From Micavibrio sp. (lineage in GTDB: Bacteria; Patescibacteriota; Minisyncoccia; Moranbacterales; GCA-2747515), in contig DYDB01000001.1 in assembly GCA_020718085.1 (NCBI GenBank), positions 1-47,383 on the forward strand: 47,383 bases of DNA, given 5' to 3'. The notes beneath the pieces are model-generated. The model searched no databases, was not told the DNA's origin, and saw nothing but the letters and a program-made list of their open reading frames with translations. Both the position numbers and the translations under genes were made by a program. Positions 46,869-47,383 of this stretch are shown in pieces. Position 1 is the stretch's first letter. Each line of letters starts with the position of its first letter.

Positions 46869-47383
46869 ATGCAAAGAAAGATTATTTTAACAACAATGAT
46901 GATCGGTGTTGCATTGACGTTGAGTGCATGTGGTGCAAAAATTCCCACACAAGAACAGATTAAGGAAACCGCCAATACGGCACAGCAAAAGGTGGAAGAT
47001 GGCGGAAAAAAGATCACGGGAAGTATGGAAGATGTTGTGATGATGGATGAGCCAATGAAATGTACGTGGGAAGAAGAGAGTGGAACAAGTGGTGTTACAT
47101 ATGTTGACGGTGAAAAAGTGAATAGCAAGATTTCTAATATGCCGGTGGGGCCAAATGGTGAATTGGGAGACTCATATACGATTAGTGATGGGGAATGGGT
47201 ATATATGTGGTCGTCGCTTTCTGCACAGGGCACAAAGATGAAAATGAACAAAGAAATGGCGGAACAGAAAGATCTTCCCGAAGTTAATGTTCCAAAGGAT
47301 GAGCAAATGCCTGAGAGCAAATTTGATGGATTGGACATGAGCACACAAAATAACTATGATTGTGGTAAATGGAAGGCGGATGC
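46869..47383 (+). CDS. Lipoprotein, 3' truncated by window end
   Basis: MQRKIILTTMMIGVALTLSACGAK lipobox; frame open to window end, so absent from the supplied ORF track. Confidence 0.75.
   Translation, partial: MQRKIILTTMMIGVALTLSACGAKIPTQEQIKETANTAQQKVEDGGKKITGSMEDVVMMDEPMKCTWEEESGTSGVTYVDGEKVNSKISNMPVGPNGELGDSYTISDGEWVYMWSSLSAQGTKMKMNKEMAEQKDLPEVNVPKDEQMPESKFDGLDMSTQNNYDCGKWKAD

Overview
This AT-rich window looks like a chromosomal segment of a Candidate Phyla Radiation (Patescibacteria)-type bacterium. Lineage is inferred from gene content, the short AlaRS, and the CPR-style secreted and HARE-HTH proteins; it was not tested. TGA acts as a normal stop. Most genes are on the + strand. Main blocks: a UvrD-like helicase-nuclease (5' truncated), an MscS channel, TPR and Cys-rich secreted proteins, and an unusual voltage-sensor channel; prenyl synthase, UppS-like, YjbQ, PCMT-like and MltG; C39 peptidase, SNase, MutY and IspH; an M50 protease, a D-aminoacylase-like protein and MurD; a tRNA-Ala/tRNA-Ile region with partial tRNA-Ile copies around a GIY-YIG gene; PEGA protein, tRNA-Lys, a beta-propeller lipoprotein, frr and rseP; a complete F-type ATP synthase operon; a sigma4/HARE-HTH protein; a VirD4/HerA-like ATPase with a membrane partner; alaS; mraZ-rsmH-ftsL-ftsI-murF; tRNA-Glu; rpmG-rpmB; and a lipoprotein truncated at the window end. 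The strongest lead is the tRNA-Ile/GIY-YIG module at about 19.69-20.19 kb. There, 5' and 3' tRNA-Ile pieces, each carrying a foreign insert at the anticodon-arm position, bracket an intact tRNA-Ile and a small GIY-YIG gene. Other leads are a D-aminoacylase homologue that has lost most metal ligands, a channel without a K+ filter, a compositionally mosaic alaS, and a structured intergenic element upstream of a clear MraZ operator.
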